64,000 nt of DNA, taken from Falsiroseomonas bella (GTDB lineage Bacteria; Pseudomonadota; Alphaproteobacteria; Acetobacterales; Acetobacteraceae). A program made the translations under genes and the position numbers. The notes under the pieces were generated by a model. That model was not told the origin of the DNA, ran no database searches, and worked only from the letters and a program-made list of their open reading frames with translations. Below are positions 17,836 to 26,536 of the stretch, piece by piece (position 1 is the stretch's first letter; each line of letters starts with the position of its first letter). The stretch is taken from assembly GCF_003173615.1 (NCBI RefSeq), contig NZ_QGNA01000002.1:62001-126000 (forward strand). The letters are read 5' to 3'.

Positions 17836-18750
17836 ATGCTGCGGGCGATGTCTGGCGAAACCCCGCAACGCCCCGCACCGGCCGATGGCGAGCCGGACGA
17901 CGAGGCCTTCCTGCGCGCCCTCGGCAGCCGCCTGCGCACCATCCGCGCGCGGCGCGGCGTGACGCGCCGCGACCTCGCGCGGCTCTCCCGCGTCTCGGAG
18001 CGGCACATCGCGCAGGTGGAGCTCGGCAGCGGCAACATCTCCATCCTGCTGCTGCGCCGCATCGCGCGTGCGCTGGGCATCGGCGCCGACGAGCTGACGG
18101 CTGAGCGTGCGGAGCGCAGCGTGGAGCACGCGCTGCTCGACAAGTTCCTGGCGCAACTGCCGGAGGCACGCCTGGCCGAGGCGCGGCGCTTGCTGCTGCA
18201 GCATTTCGGCGGAACGCCGGCGCCCTCCCGCACGCAGCGCATCGCGCTGATCGGGCTGCGCGGCGCGGGCAAGTCCACGCTTGGCCGCCTGCTGGCGGAG
18301 CGGCTCGGCGTGGATTTCGTCGAGCTCGACCGGGAGGTGGAACGCGAAGGCCGGATGGAGCTGTCCGACATCTTCGCCGTGCACGGGCAGGAGGGGTTCC
18401 GGCGGCTGGAACAGGCGGCGCTGCATCGCCTGGTGCGGCAGGACCAGCCCGCGGTGATCGCGGCCGGCGGCGGCATCGTGGCGGAGCCCGCGACCTTCGG
18501 CCTGCTGCTCGACAGCTGCCTCACCGTCTGGCTGCGAGCGACGCCGGAGGACCATATGCGGCGCGTCATCGCGCAGGGCGACACGCGGCCGATGCGCGAC
18601 AATCGCCGCGCCATGGAGGATCTGCGCGCGATCCTGGAAAGCCGCGCGCCGCTCTACGCGCGCGCCGACTACACGGTGGAGACCTCCGGCCGCGGCGTCG
18701 AGCAGGTGCTGGAGGCGCTGCTGACGCTGCCTTTGCTGGCCCGCGCCTGA
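17836..18750 (+). CDS. boxR: BoxR/BzdR-type regulator: XRE HTH fused to shikimate-kinase-like domain
   Basis: A 304-residue regulator. Residues 28-85 form an XRE helix-turn-helix (LGSRLRTIRARRGVTRRDLA, then a second helix SERHIAQVELGSGN). Residues 133-300 form a shikimate-kinase-like domain with P-loop IGLRGAGKSTLG, which in BzdR and BoxR binds benzoyl-CoA rather than shikimate and releases the repressor. The kinase-like DREVE and AAGGG motifs are kept. ATG 17848 is an alternative start; neither has a clear ribosome site. It lies 42 bases after the dehydrogenase gene, and its stop abuts the convergent thioesterase stop. It is the expected sensor of the box operon. Confidence 0.92.
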   Translation: MLRAMSGETPQRPAPADGEPDDEAFLRALGSRLRTIRARRGVTRRDLARLSRVSERHIAQVELGSGNISILLLRRIARALGIGADELTAERAERSVEHALLDKFLAQLPEARLAEARRLLLQHFGGTPAPSRTQRIALIGLRGAGKSTLGRLLAERLGVDFVELDREVEREGRMELSDIFAVHGQEGFRRLEQAALHRLVRQDQPAVIAAGGGIVAEPATFGLLLDSCLTVWLRATPEDHMRRVIAQGDTRPMRDNRRAMEDLRAILESRAPLYARADYTVETSGRGVEQVLEALLTLPLLARA

Positions 18751-19197
18751 TCAGCCGGGCAGCACGTCCGCTTCCAGCTTCGCGCGGAATTCGGGCGGGA
18801 TGGGGATCGGCTTCATCTTCTCGCCCGTCGAATCCACGAAGGCGCAGACCAGCCGGCCCTCATAGGAAACGCGGTCGCCGACGCGCCCGATGACGACGAA
18901 GGTCACGGAGGACCCGCCGAGCCTGGCGATCCGCACCTCGGTCTCCAGCGTGTCGCGCGGCGTGACGGGGCTGCGGAAATCCAGCTCGACCCGCACGAAG
19001 GGCGAGCCGGAGCCCATGTCCACGTTGAACTCGTAGAAGCTGACGCCGAGGCGGTCGGTGAAGAAGGCCTCGATCGCGTCCATCGCGAAATCCAGGAAGC
19101 GCGCGGTGTAGGCGATGCGCGCCGGATCGGACTCGCCCCAGCGGATGCGCCGGGCGTGGATGAAGGGGTAGGCCTTGCCCTCAATAGGTCTCGACAT
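18751..19197 (-). CDS. Acyl-CoA thioesterase, 4-hydroxybenzoyl-CoA thioesterase-like hotdog fold
   Basis: A 148-residue single-hotdog thioesterase. The active-site helix is preceded by WGESDPARIAYTARFLDF, carrying the Asp of the 4-hydroxybenzoyl-CoA thioesterase family. Its start overlaps the boxA stop by 17 bases, so it is the last cistron of the box operon. Thioesterases in these clusters are thought to free CoA trapped in dead-end aroyl-CoA or pathway intermediates; that role is inferred from position and family. Confidence 0.88.
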   Translation of the reverse strand: MSRPIEGKAYPFIHARRIRWGESDPARIAYTARFLDFAMDAIEAFFTDRLGVSFYEFNVDMGSGSPFVRVELDFRSPVTPRDTLETEVRIARLGGSSVTFVVIGRVGDRVSYEGRLVCAFVDSTGEKMKPIPIPPEFRAKLEADVLPG

Positions 19198-20407
19198 GGA
19201 ACCGGCCTTCCTCGCGCATCGCCGCGCGGACCGCCGGCCAGTCCATTCCGCGCGCCGCCGCGATCTCCGTCAGCGCCTGATCCACGCCGGCTTCCAGCCC
19301 GCGCAGGCCGCAGACATAGATGTGGGTGCGCGGCTTCGCGAGAAGCGCGCCGAGCTCGGCGCTGCGCGCGCGCATGCGGTCCTGCACGTATTCCTTGGGC
19401 GCGCCGGGCAAGCGGCTGTAGACGAGTTCCTGCGCCAGCACCTCGGCCGGCACTTTCTGGAGCGGGCCGAAATAGGGCAGTTCCTGCGGCGTGCGCGCGC
19501 CGAAGTAGAGATGCAGCTTCCCGCTGCCGGCCTGTGCGATGCGCCGGCGGCGTTCGGTGAAGCCGCGGAAGGGCGCCGAGCCCGTGCCGGTGCAGATCAT
19601 CACGACATCGGCCTCGGGCTCGTCGGGCAGCAGGAAGGTGGTGCCGAAGGGTCCGATCACGCCGAGGCTGTCGCCGACCTTGAGGTCGCACAGCCAATTT
19701 GAGGCGACGCCGCGGAAGACGCTGCCATCCTCGCGCGGCTCGGCGACACGCTTGACGGTGAGTGCGAGGTTGTTCGCGCCGGGCTTCTCGCCGTCGCGCG
19801 CGCTGGCGATGGAATAGAGCCGCATGGCGTGCGGGCGGCCGGTGGCGTCGAGGCCGGGCGGGACGACGCCTATGCTCTGGCCTTCGAGGACCGGGAAGGG
19901 CGTCGAGCCGAAGTCCAGGATGATGTGGTGGACGTCGGAGGAAGTGCCGGACTTCGTCACGCGGATGTTGCCGGCGACGCGCGCCTGCGCCGGCGTCGCG
20001 CGATTGAACAGGTTCACCTTCGGCTTCGCGGCCGTGCTTGGGGCGCGCGCCGGACCGCCGGCGCCCTTGTGCGCTTCCGCGAAGAGCGCAGCGGCCTCGG
20101 CATCGGCGGCCGCGGCTGCGAGCGCCGGTTCCGGCGGCCGCGGCGGCAATTCCTGCCAGGAGAACTGCTCGTCAAGCGAGTAGGGCTTGGCGACGTTGAA
20201 CCAGTTGTCGATCGCGCCGGTGGGGCAGGGGGAGATGCAGTCGCCGCAGGCGTTGCAGGTGTTCGCATCCACGACGTAGTTGTTGTCGTCGTGGGTGATC
20301 GCATTGATCGGGCAGGTCGCCTCGCAGGTGTTGCAGCGGATGCAGATCTCGGGGTCGATCAGGTGCTGCTTGAGGGTCGTGCCCTCGGAGTTCTGCATCC
20401 CGTCCAT
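19181..20407 (-). CDS. boxA: Benzoyl-CoA 2,3-epoxidase reductase subunit BoxA
   Basis: A 408-residue FAD and iron-sulfur reductase that passes NADPH electrons to the BoxB diiron epoxidase. The N-terminus holds two [4Fe-4S] motifs, CIRCNTCEATCP and CNACGDCISPCP, followed by a 70-residue Ala/Pro linker and a ferredoxin-NADP reductase module (FAD motif MRLYSIAS, NADP motif ICTGTGSAPFRGF). The protein ends in the family's aromatic tail. GGGAG seven bases upstream supports ATG 20407. It follows boxB by 34 bases. Confidence 0.97.
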   Translation of the reverse strand: MDGMQNSEGTTLKQHLIDPEICIRCNTCEATCPINAITHDDNNYVVDANTCNACGDCISPCPTGAIDNWFNVAKPYSLDEQFSWQELPPRPPEPALAAAAADAEAAALFAEAHKGAGGPARAPSTAAKPKVNLFNRATPAQARVAGNIRVTKSGTSSDVHHIILDFGSTPFPVLEGQSIGVVPPGLDATGRPHAMRLYSIASARDGEKPGANNLALTVKRVAEPREDGSVFRGVASNWLCDLKVGDSLGVIGPFGTTFLLPDEPEADVVMICTGTGSAPFRGFTERRRRIAQAGSGKLHLYFGARTPQELPYFGPLQKVPAEVLAQELVYSRLPGAPKEYVQDRMRARSAELGALLAKPRTHIYVCGLRGLEAGVDQALTEIAAARGMDWPAVRAAMREEGRFHVETY

Positions 20408-20441
20408 AATTCGCTCCCGGCTTAGCTCACCTGCACCGCGC

Positions 20442-21890
20442 TCAATCGTGCAGCTTCACGTATTCGAAGTGGCCGGGCTTGTTGTCGATGCCGACCTTCG
20501 GCGCGGCGATCCAGTTGGCGTAGTTGCCGGCGGTGTCCACGGGCTGCATCAGCGCGGTGATGAAGAGGTTGTCGTCCGTGGACGGCAGCCATTCGTCGCG
20601 CTTCGCGCCCCAGGTGCCGGCATCGATCACGCGGCCCTCGGGGTCGGCGTGGATCTTGTTGAACTCGCCGATCTTCCGGTTGAAGGCGACGTTCGGCAGC
20701 TTGAGCTGGAAGGCGATGCCGGCCTTCTCGATCACCTTGTTCCAGCGCCCGACGCCACCCTGGCAGTCCACGACATAGTCGTCGCGCAGCCGCATGTTCA
20801 ACGCGGAGAGGGCGGGCACGTCCTCCTTCACGACCTGGCCGTCGATGCAGCGCAGCACGGGATAGGTGCTGTCGATCAGGCGGTGGTCGTCCTCGATCTT
20901 GTCCTCGCGGTAGCGGCCCTTGAGGCCGGCATTGTAGGCGTTCGCCGCATTGGTGCTGACCTCGCTGCCGAACAGGTCCAGCGTCAGCGAGAAGTGCAGG
21001 TTCATCTTCTTCTGGATGGTCGGCAGGTCGATGACACCGAGGGCGCGGACCTTCTCGATGTCATGCGCGTCCTGGATGCCGGCATCCTTCATGGCCTGGC
21101 AGGTGCGCTCCACCACGCGCATCACGCCGGTCTCGCCGACGAACATGTGGTGCGCCTCTTCCGTCAGCATGAAGCGGCAGGTGCGCGACAGTGGGTCGAA
21201 GCCGGACTGGGCGAGCGCCTCCAACTGCATCTTGCCGTCGCGGTCGGTGAAGAAGGTGAACATGAAGAAGGACAGCCAGTCCGGCGTCGCCTCGTTGAAG
21301 GCGCCGAGCATGCGCGGCGTGTCCTGGTGGCCCGAGCGGCGGCGCAGCAGCTCCTCCGCCTCCTCGCGCCCGTCCTTCCCGAAGTATTTCTGGAGCAGAT
21401 AGACCATCGCCCAGAGATGCCGGCCCTCTTCGACGTTCACCTGGAAGAGGTTGCGCATGTCGTAGAGTGAGGGCGCGGTCTTGCCGAGGTGGCGCTGCTG
21501 CTCGACGGAGGCCGGCTCCGTGTCGCCCTGGATCACCAGCAGGCGGCGCAGCATGGAACGGTATTCGCCCGGCACTTCCTGCCAGGCGGGTTCGCCCTTG
21601 TGGTGGCCGAAGCCGATCTTGCGGTCCGGCACCGCGGGCGCGAGCAGGATGCCCCACTTGTACTCGGGCATCTTCACATAGTCGAACTTCGCCCAGCCCT
21701 TCGGGTCCACGCTGATGGCGGTGCGCAGATAGACCAGGGATTCCTGGAAGCCCTCCGGCCCCATGTCCTTCCACCAGTCGATGTAGCCGGGATGCCAGGT
21801 CTCCAGCGCCTTGCGCACGCGCGCGTCGCTGTTGAGGTCCACGTTGTTCGGGATCAGGCCGTCATAGTTGACGTTCATGCCGTCGGGCAT
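20442..21890 (-). CDS. boxB: Benzoyl-CoA 2,3-epoxidase oxygenase subunit BoxB
   Basis: A 482-residue ferritin-like diiron oxygenase that epoxidises benzoyl-CoA at C2-C3. By position the likely ligands, which match those of the Azoarcus enzyme, are Glu125, Glu155 and His158 (VEEGRHLW), Asp216, Glu245 and His248 (TEEAHHMF). The start at 21890 is chosen because GGAGG lies 8 bases upstream; ATG 21905 would add five residues without a ribosome site. It lies between boxC (73 bases) and boxA (34 bases) in one operon. Length and termini are those of the family. Confidence 0.97.
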   Translation of the reverse strand: MPDGMNVNYDGLIPNNVDLNSDARVRKALETWHPGYIDWWKDMGPEGFQESLVYLRTAISVDPKGWAKFDYVKMPEYKWGILLAPAVPDRKIGFGHHKGEPAWQEVPGEYRSMLRRLLVIQGDTEPASVEQQRHLGKTAPSLYDMRNLFQVNVEEGRHLWAMVYLLQKYFGKDGREEAEELLRRRSGHQDTPRMLGAFNEATPDWLSFFMFTFFTDRDGKMQLEALAQSGFDPLSRTCRFMLTEEAHHMFVGETGVMRVVERTCQAMKDAGIQDAHDIEKVRALGVIDLPTIQKKMNLHFSLTLDLFGSEVSTNAANAYNAGLKGRYREDKIEDDHRLIDSTYPVLRCIDGQVVKEDVPALSALNMRLRDDYVVDCQGGVGRWNKVIEKAGIAFQLKLPNVAFNRKIGEFNKIHADPEGRVIDAGTWGAKRDEWLPSTDDNLFITALMQPVDTAGNYANWIAAPKVGIDNKPGHFEYVKLHD

Positions 21891-21963
21891 CTGCGTGTCC
21901 TCCATATCGTTTACGCGGCCGATTCACGCCTTCGCGCCTGCAGCGCTGCGGCGATCGGACGCG

Positions 21964-23613
21964 CTAAACGCGCTGCTTGTCGTAGTTGGGCTTCACGCCC
22001 GATCCGTAGAGCTTCAACGCGCCTTCCGCGCCGACCGCGTTGGGGCGCTGGAAGATCCAGTTCTGCCAGGCCGTCAGGCGGCCGAAGATGCGCGTCTCCA
22101 TCGTCTCCGGCCCGACGAAGCGGAGGTTAGCCTCCATCCCCGTCAGTGCGTCGGGCGAGAAGCTCGCGCGCTCCTCGAGCATGATGCGGACCTCGTCGTC
22201 CCAATCGATCTCGTCAAAGGTCATGGTGACCAGCCCGAGTTCTTCTGCGCGCTCGGCGTCCAGCTTCTCGCCGATGGCCTCCTTCGCGCGGTCCACGCTC
22301 GCCGGCTCGCCCCAGAAGCGGGCCTGCAGGCGCGTGAGGTCATTGGACATGGGATAGGCGCCGAAATTCATCGAAGACAGCGTGATCGCGGCCGGCGGGC
22401 GGTTGTCGCCCTCGCGCTTGCCCGACAGCATCACCGCACGGTCCGCGGCGAAGGCGAGCTCGGCCAGCGTGCCGGCGAAGCAACTGCCGGGCTCGACCAG
22501 CGCGACCAGGCTGCGCGAGGTCATGTCCACGCGCTTCAGCACGCGCTTGAGGTAGTGGCGGACCTCGCGGATGAACCAGTCGCCCGCGTGCGCATCCAGG
22601 AAGGCGTCATGCGCCAGCACCAGCGCGGCGTCGCCCTCGGTGCGGAAGGTAATCAGGCCGAGCTCGGGTTCGTTGGTGCGCAGATGCAGGATCGCGTCGT
22701 CCAGCTCCCGCGCGACGCGCAGCGGCCAGAACTGCGCGTCCTTGGCGGCGTCGAGGCCTGCGGGCGGCGCGGCCTCCGGCCCCATCACGGTGACCGTCGC
22801 GCGGCCGGCGGCGCGGTCGCATTCCACGCGCACGCGGGAATAGATCACCTGCTCGCCCTCGAAGCGGCGGTCGAGCGGCGTTAGCGCAACGCCCTTCGCG
22901 TCCTGCGGCCGATCGGTCTTCGCGGCGAATTCCTGCGCGCGTTGCCGCACGCGCTCGGCCCAGGCGGAGGGCGGCACCACCTCGTCCACCAGGCGCCAAT
23001 CCACCGCGCGCTTGCCGCGCACGCCTTCCTCGATTGAGCAGAAGACGTCAGCAAGATCGCGCCGCACCTTCCGCTTGTCCGTCACGCGCGTCAGCCCGCC
23101 GGTGCCGGGCAGCACGGCGAGCAACGGCGTCTCCGGCAGCGCGACCGAGGACCGCCGATCATCGATCAGCATGACGTAGTCCGCCGCGACCGCCAGCTCA
23201 TAGCCACCGCCGGCGCAGGCGCCGTTCACAGCCGCGATGTAGAACTGGCCGGAGTTGTGGGTTGCGTCCTCAATCGCGCAGCGCGTCTCGTTGGTGAACT
23301 TGCAGAAATTCACCTTGTGCCCGTGAGTCGCCTTGCCGAGCATCCGGATATTCGCGCCGGCGCAGAACACGTTCTCCTTGCCGGAGCGGATGACGACCGC
23401 GCCGACCTCCGGGTGCTCGAAGCGCAGGCGCTGGATCGCGTCATGCAGCTCGATGTCCACGCCGAGATCGTAGGAGTTGAGCTTTAGCTCGACGCCGTCG
23501 AACAGGCTGCCATTCGCATCCACGTCCATGATCAGATTCGCGACGGGCCCATCGAGTTCCAGGCGCCAATGGCGCCAGCGGCTCGGCTCCGTCTGGAAGT
23601 CGATGCGTGCCAT
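21964..23613 (-). CDS. boxC: 2,3-epoxybenzoyl-CoA dihydrolase BoxC
   Basis: A 549-residue double-crotonase protein that hydrolyses the epoxide and cleaves the ring to 3,4-dehydroadipyl-CoA semialdehyde and formate. Both enoyl-CoA hydratase-like halves are visible: the first has the oxyanion segments CAGANIRMLG and NGACAGGGYELA, the second LVEPGSCFAGTLAELAFAADR. ATG 23613 is preceded by GGCAGG. It is the first gene after the TGCA-repeat promoter region at 23640-23687, which suggests that the catabolic genes have a promoter of their own in addition to readthrough from the importer genes. Confidence 0.97.
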   Translation of the reverse strand: MARIDFQTEPSRWRHWRLELDGPVANLIMDVDANGSLFDGVELKLNSYDLGVDIELHDAIQRLRFEHPEVGAVVIRSGKENVFCAGANIRMLGKATHGHKVNFCKFTNETRCAIEDATHNSGQFYIAAVNGACAGGGYELAVAADYVMLIDDRRSSVALPETPLLAVLPGTGGLTRVTDKRKVRRDLADVFCSIEEGVRGKRAVDWRLVDEVVPPSAWAERVRQRAQEFAAKTDRPQDAKGVALTPLDRRFEGEQVIYSRVRVECDRAAGRATVTVMGPEAAPPAGLDAAKDAQFWPLRVARELDDAILHLRTNEPELGLITFRTEGDAALVLAHDAFLDAHAGDWFIREVRHYLKRVLKRVDMTSRSLVALVEPGSCFAGTLAELAFAADRAVMLSGKREGDNRPPAAITLSSMNFGAYPMSNDLTRLQARFWGEPASVDRAKEAIGEKLDAERAEELGLVTMTFDEIDWDDEVRIMLEERASFSPDALTGMEANLRFVGPETMETRIFGRLTAWQNWIFQRPNAVGAEGALKLYGSGVKPNYDKQRV

Positions 23614-23639
23614 GCGCGTTTCCTGCCCTCGTGGGATGC

Positions 23640-23687
23640 TAAATAATGCAGGCGTTCTGCCCGATGCAAGCAGAAAGATGCATTATT
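23640..23687 (-). promoter_or_regulatory. boxC promoter with TGCA-bearing inverted repeat (BoxR operator candidate)
   Basis: AATAATGCA (23642-23650) and TGCATTATT (23679-23687) are perfect 9-base inverted arms, with a third TGCA at 23665-23668. On the minus strand TTGCAT (23664-23669) and TTATTT (23641-23646) are separated by 17 bases and would start transcription about 20 bases before boxC, so the repeats cover the promoter. TGCA repeats are the known recognition element of BzdR/BoxR. The right arm lies partly in the end of the hydrolase gene. Confidence 0.6.
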
Positions 23688-24480
23688 CTGCCGGCTCATG
23701 AACCCGGAAAAGGCGGTTGGCAAAGTCGGAGACCGCGTCCAGCGTCGGCCTCGGCGCCTCCAGATGCGGCGCGTGGCCCACCCCCGGCAGCACCAGGCGG
23801 TCCACGGGGCAGTAGGTCTCGCGCTCGATGACGTGCAGGTGTTCCAGCGTGCCGTAGGGGTCGGCTGCGCCCTGGACCACCAGGATCGGCACGCGCACAT
23901 GCGCGATCTCCGGCTGCAGGTCGAGCACGGCGGGAAAGCCCGGATCGAGCCAGGCGCCGTTCCAGCCGAGGAAGGCGGCGTCGGGGTCGCGATGGTATTT
24001 CCGCAGGCGCTCCCGCAGGTCGGTGGTGTTCCAGCGATCCCGCGCGCGCTCGATCTCGCCGATGCAGAAGGGCTCCACCATGACATGCGGCGCGAGCAGC
24101 GCGATGCCGCGCACGCGGCGGTCCTGGTGGGAGCCGGCATAGATCAGCGCGATGGAGGCGCCGTCCGAATGGCCGACGAGGATGCAGCGGCGGATGCGCT
24201 GCGCATCCAGCACGCGGCCGAGCATGTCGCGCGCCTCGTCATGCATGTAGGTGAGCGGGCGAGGCAGGGCCACGCTGTCGGACTGGCCGTAGCCCAGGCG
24301 CGACCAGGCCATGACGCCGAAGCCCGTCATCGCCGCCAGCGTCGCCGGCACGTCGCGCCACAGCGCGACGCAGCCCAGCCCCTCATGCAGCAGCACGAGC
24401 GTCGGAGCCTCCTCTGGCCCCGGTCCCCACCACGCCGCCTCGATGCGGCGACCGTCGAGGTCGAAGGAGACGTCCTTCAC
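23683..24480 (-). CDS. Alpha/beta hydrolase of the box operon
   Basis: A 265-residue alpha/beta-fold hydrolase with oxyanion strand LVLLHEGLG, nucleophile elbow GHSDGA, an Asp in GAADPYG and the catalytic His in GVGHAPHLEAP. The GTG start overlaps the ligase stop as GTGA (24480-24477), so the longer reading frame upstream is rejected. Such hydrolases recur in box clusters, where they may open a lactone or ester form of a substrate or intermediate. That use is inferred from context. Confidence 0.85.
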   Translation of the reverse strand: MKDVSFDLDGRRIEAAWWGPGPEEAPTLVLLHEGLGCVALWRDVPATLAAMTGFGVMAWSRLGYGQSDSVALPRPLTYMHDEARDMLGRVLDAQRIRRCILVGHSDGASIALIYAGSHQDRRVRGIALLAPHVMVEPFCIGEIERARDRWNTTDLRERLRKYHRDPDAAFLGWNGAWLDPGFPAVLDLQPEIAHVRVPILVVQGAADPYGTLEHLHVIERETYCPVDRLVLPGVGHAPHLEAPRPTLDAVSDFANRLFRVHEPAE

Positions 24481-26039
24481 GTGTGGCTCGCGAAGCGTTC
24501 GCGCAGCCGGAAGCGCTGGATCTTGCCGGTGGCGGTCTTGGGCAGGTCCTCCACCACCTCGATCCAGCGTGGATACTTCCAAGGACCGGCCGAGGCCTTC
24601 ACATGCGCCTGCAGTTCCGCGACCAGCTTCTCCCCGGCGATGCCGCCGCCCTTGAGGACGACGAAAGCCATCGGCTTCACCAGCCCGTCCGCATCCTCGC
24701 GCCCGATCACGGCCGCTTCCTGCACCGCGTCATGCGAGACGAGCGCGGCCTCCACCTCGAAGGGGCTGACCCAGATGCCGCTGACCTTGAACATGTCGTC
24801 GGCGCGGCCCTGGTAGCGATAGAAGCCCTCGGCGTCGCGCAGATACTTGTCGCCGGTGCGCGTCCATTCGCCCTGGAAGGTGCGGCGCGATTTCGCCCGC
24901 TGGTTCCAGTAGCCCTCTGCCGCGCTCGGGCCGTTCACCAGAAGCTCGCCCGTCTCGCCATCGGCCACGTCGCGGTCGTGCTCGTCCACGATGCGAAGCT
25001 CATAGCCGGGCACGGCGATGCCGGAGCTGCCGTAGCGGATTTTCCCGGGCTGGTTGGAGACGAAAATGTGCAGCATCTCCGTGCTGCCGATGCCGTCCAG
25101 GATGTGCACGCCCACCGCCTCGTTCCAGCGCAGCCCGACATGCTCCGGCAGCGCCTCGCCGGCGGAGACGCAGCGGCGCAGGCGCGGCGAGCCGGCGCCG
25201 CGCGTCAGCGCCGGGTTCGCCAGCATAGCGGCGTAGAGCGTCGGCACGCCGAAGAACATCGTGGGCTTGTGGCGCTGCATCGTCGCCATGACGCTGTCCG
25301 GCGTGGGCCGGTCCGGCAGCAGCGCGGCGCAGGCGCCGACATGCATCGGGAAGGTCATGGCGTTGCCGAGGCCATAGGCGAAGAACAGCTTCGCCGCGGA
25401 AAAGCACACATCGTCGCGCGTGATGCCCAGCACCTGGTCGGCATAGGTGTCCGCCGTCGCCTTCAAACTCGCATGGACATGCTTCACGCCCTTCGGCGCG
25501 CCGGTGGAGCCGGAGGAGTACAGCCAGAAGGCGACCTCGTCGTCCGAGGCCTCCACCGCGATCGCCGCCGGCAGCGCCTGCGCGACGAAGCCGCCGAAGT
25601 CGCGCTCGTTCCCCTTCAGTCCGGCCGCAGGCGAGCCGTCCATGGACGCCACCAGCACCAGCTTCAGCGCATCCAGCCGCGCGAGGACATGCCGCAGCGC
25701 CGGCAGCAGCGGCGCGGAGACGACCAGCGCCTCCGCCCGGCTGTCCTGCAGGATGTAGGCGACCTGCTCGGCCGGCAGCAGCGTGTTGATGGGGATGGGC
25801 ACGACGCCGGCGCGGAGCGCGCCCCAGAACACCGCCGGGAAATCCACGGTGTCGAGCATGAGCATCGCGAGCCGCCTTTCGCGCCCGACATCCGCCGCCG
25901 CCAGGCCGCCGGCCACGCGCGCGGAGGTCCGCGCAAGCTGCTCATAGGTGACGCTGCGATGGAGATCGACGAAGGCCGGCGACTGGCCGCGGCCTTCGTC
26001 CACATGGCGATCGAGGAACCAGGCGACGGCGTTTGTCAT
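24477..26039 (-). CDS. bclA: Benzoate-CoA ligase
   Basis: A 520-residue AMP-forming acyl-CoA ligase that activates benzoate (and probably halo- or hydroxy-analogues) to the CoA ester, the entry step of the box pathway. The AMP-binding signature YSSGSTGAPKGVKHVH, the adenine motif GIGSTEMLHIF, the hinge TGDKYLRD and the catalytic Lys in KTATGKIQRF are all present, and the benzoate-CoA ligase type segment AKLFFAYGLGN is clear. GGAAGG upstream supports ATG 26039. It lies 25 bases after the DUF4863 gene and overlaps the hydrolase. Confidence 0.93.
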   Translation of the reverse strand: MTNAVAWFLDRHVDEGRGQSPAFVDLHRSVTYEQLARTSARVAGGLAAADVGRERRLAMLMLDTVDFPAVFWGALRAGVVPIPINTLLPAEQVAYILQDSRAEALVVSAPLLPALRHVLARLDALKLVLVASMDGSPAAGLKGNERDFGGFVAQALPAAIAVEASDDEVAFWLYSSGSTGAPKGVKHVHASLKATADTYADQVLGITRDDVCFSAAKLFFAYGLGNAMTFPMHVGACAALLPDRPTPDSVMATMQRHKPTMFFGVPTLYAAMLANPALTRGAGSPRLRRCVSAGEALPEHVGLRWNEAVGVHILDGIGSTEMLHIFVSNQPGKIRYGSSGIAVPGYELRIVDEHDRDVADGETGELLVNGPSAAEGYWNQRAKSRRTFQGEWTRTGDKYLRDAEGFYRYQGRADDMFKVSGIWVSPFEVEAALVSHDAVQEAAVIGREDADGLVKPMAFVVLKGGGIAGEKLVAELQAHVKASAGPWKYPRWIEVVEDLPKTATGKIQRFRLRERFASHT

Positions 26040-26064
26040 GGAAGCCTTCCCGTTTGGCGGGCCG

Positions 26065-26532
26065 CTAGCCCTTCGTGAACTGGATGGCGCCCTGGGGCAG
26101 CAGATACAGCACGATCGCGCGGCCGCCGGACACGGTCGGGTGATGCGCGGTTCCCGGCCCATAGACCAGCCAGCCCTCGCCCTTGCCGTCGAAGGCCGCG
26201 CCCGGCGTCTCCGGCATGATCATGTCGATCTCGCCGTTCGGATGGCTGTGATGCGGGCCCGCGAGGCTGTCCATCAGCACCACGTCCACGCTGTAGCCAG
26301 CGGTGTCGGGGCCTGGCTTCACGGGGCGGCCGAAGCGGATGCCGCCGGCTTCGCGCTGGCAGAGCCAGCCTTCCGCGATGCCCTGGCGGCAGAGCGCCTT
26401 CAGCGCCTCGAAGGTCTCCGATCCCGGCGGAAACCTTTCTGCCAGTGTTTCCGCCAGATCCGGCTCGACAGGCAGCCCTGCGATGGCCGCGGTCACGTCC
26501 TTGATCTTCGCCTCGAAAGCTGCAAGCGACAT
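26065..26532 (-). CDS. DUF4863 family protein
   Basis: A 155-residue small cytosolic protein of the DUF4863 family, often found in benzoate/box clusters. The C-terminal half has a cupin-like metal patch: His94, His95, His97 and Glu101 in GPHHSHPNGEIDM, and His near 126 in GTAHHP. An enzymatic role is unproven; a metal-dependent isomerase or a scavenger of reactive aldehydes is a guess. It sits between livF (4-base gap) and the ligase. Confidence 0.82.
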   Translation of the reverse strand: MSLAAFEAKIKDVTAAIAGLPVEPDLAETLAERFPPGSETFEALKALCRQGIAEGWLCQREAGGIRFGRPVKPGPDTAGYSVDVVLMDSLAGPHHSHPNGEIDMIMPETPGAAFDGKGEGWLVYGPGTAHHPTVSGGRAIVLYLLPQGAIQFTKG

Positions 26533-26536
26533 GGGG

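Noticed and set aside
16678-18555. 625-codon minus-strand open frame
   Set aside because: Shadow spanning parts of three plus-strand genes with clear families.
24483-26078. 531-codon plus-strand frame opposite the benzoate-CoA ligase gene
   Set aside because: Antisense shadow; the ligase has complete catalytic motifs.
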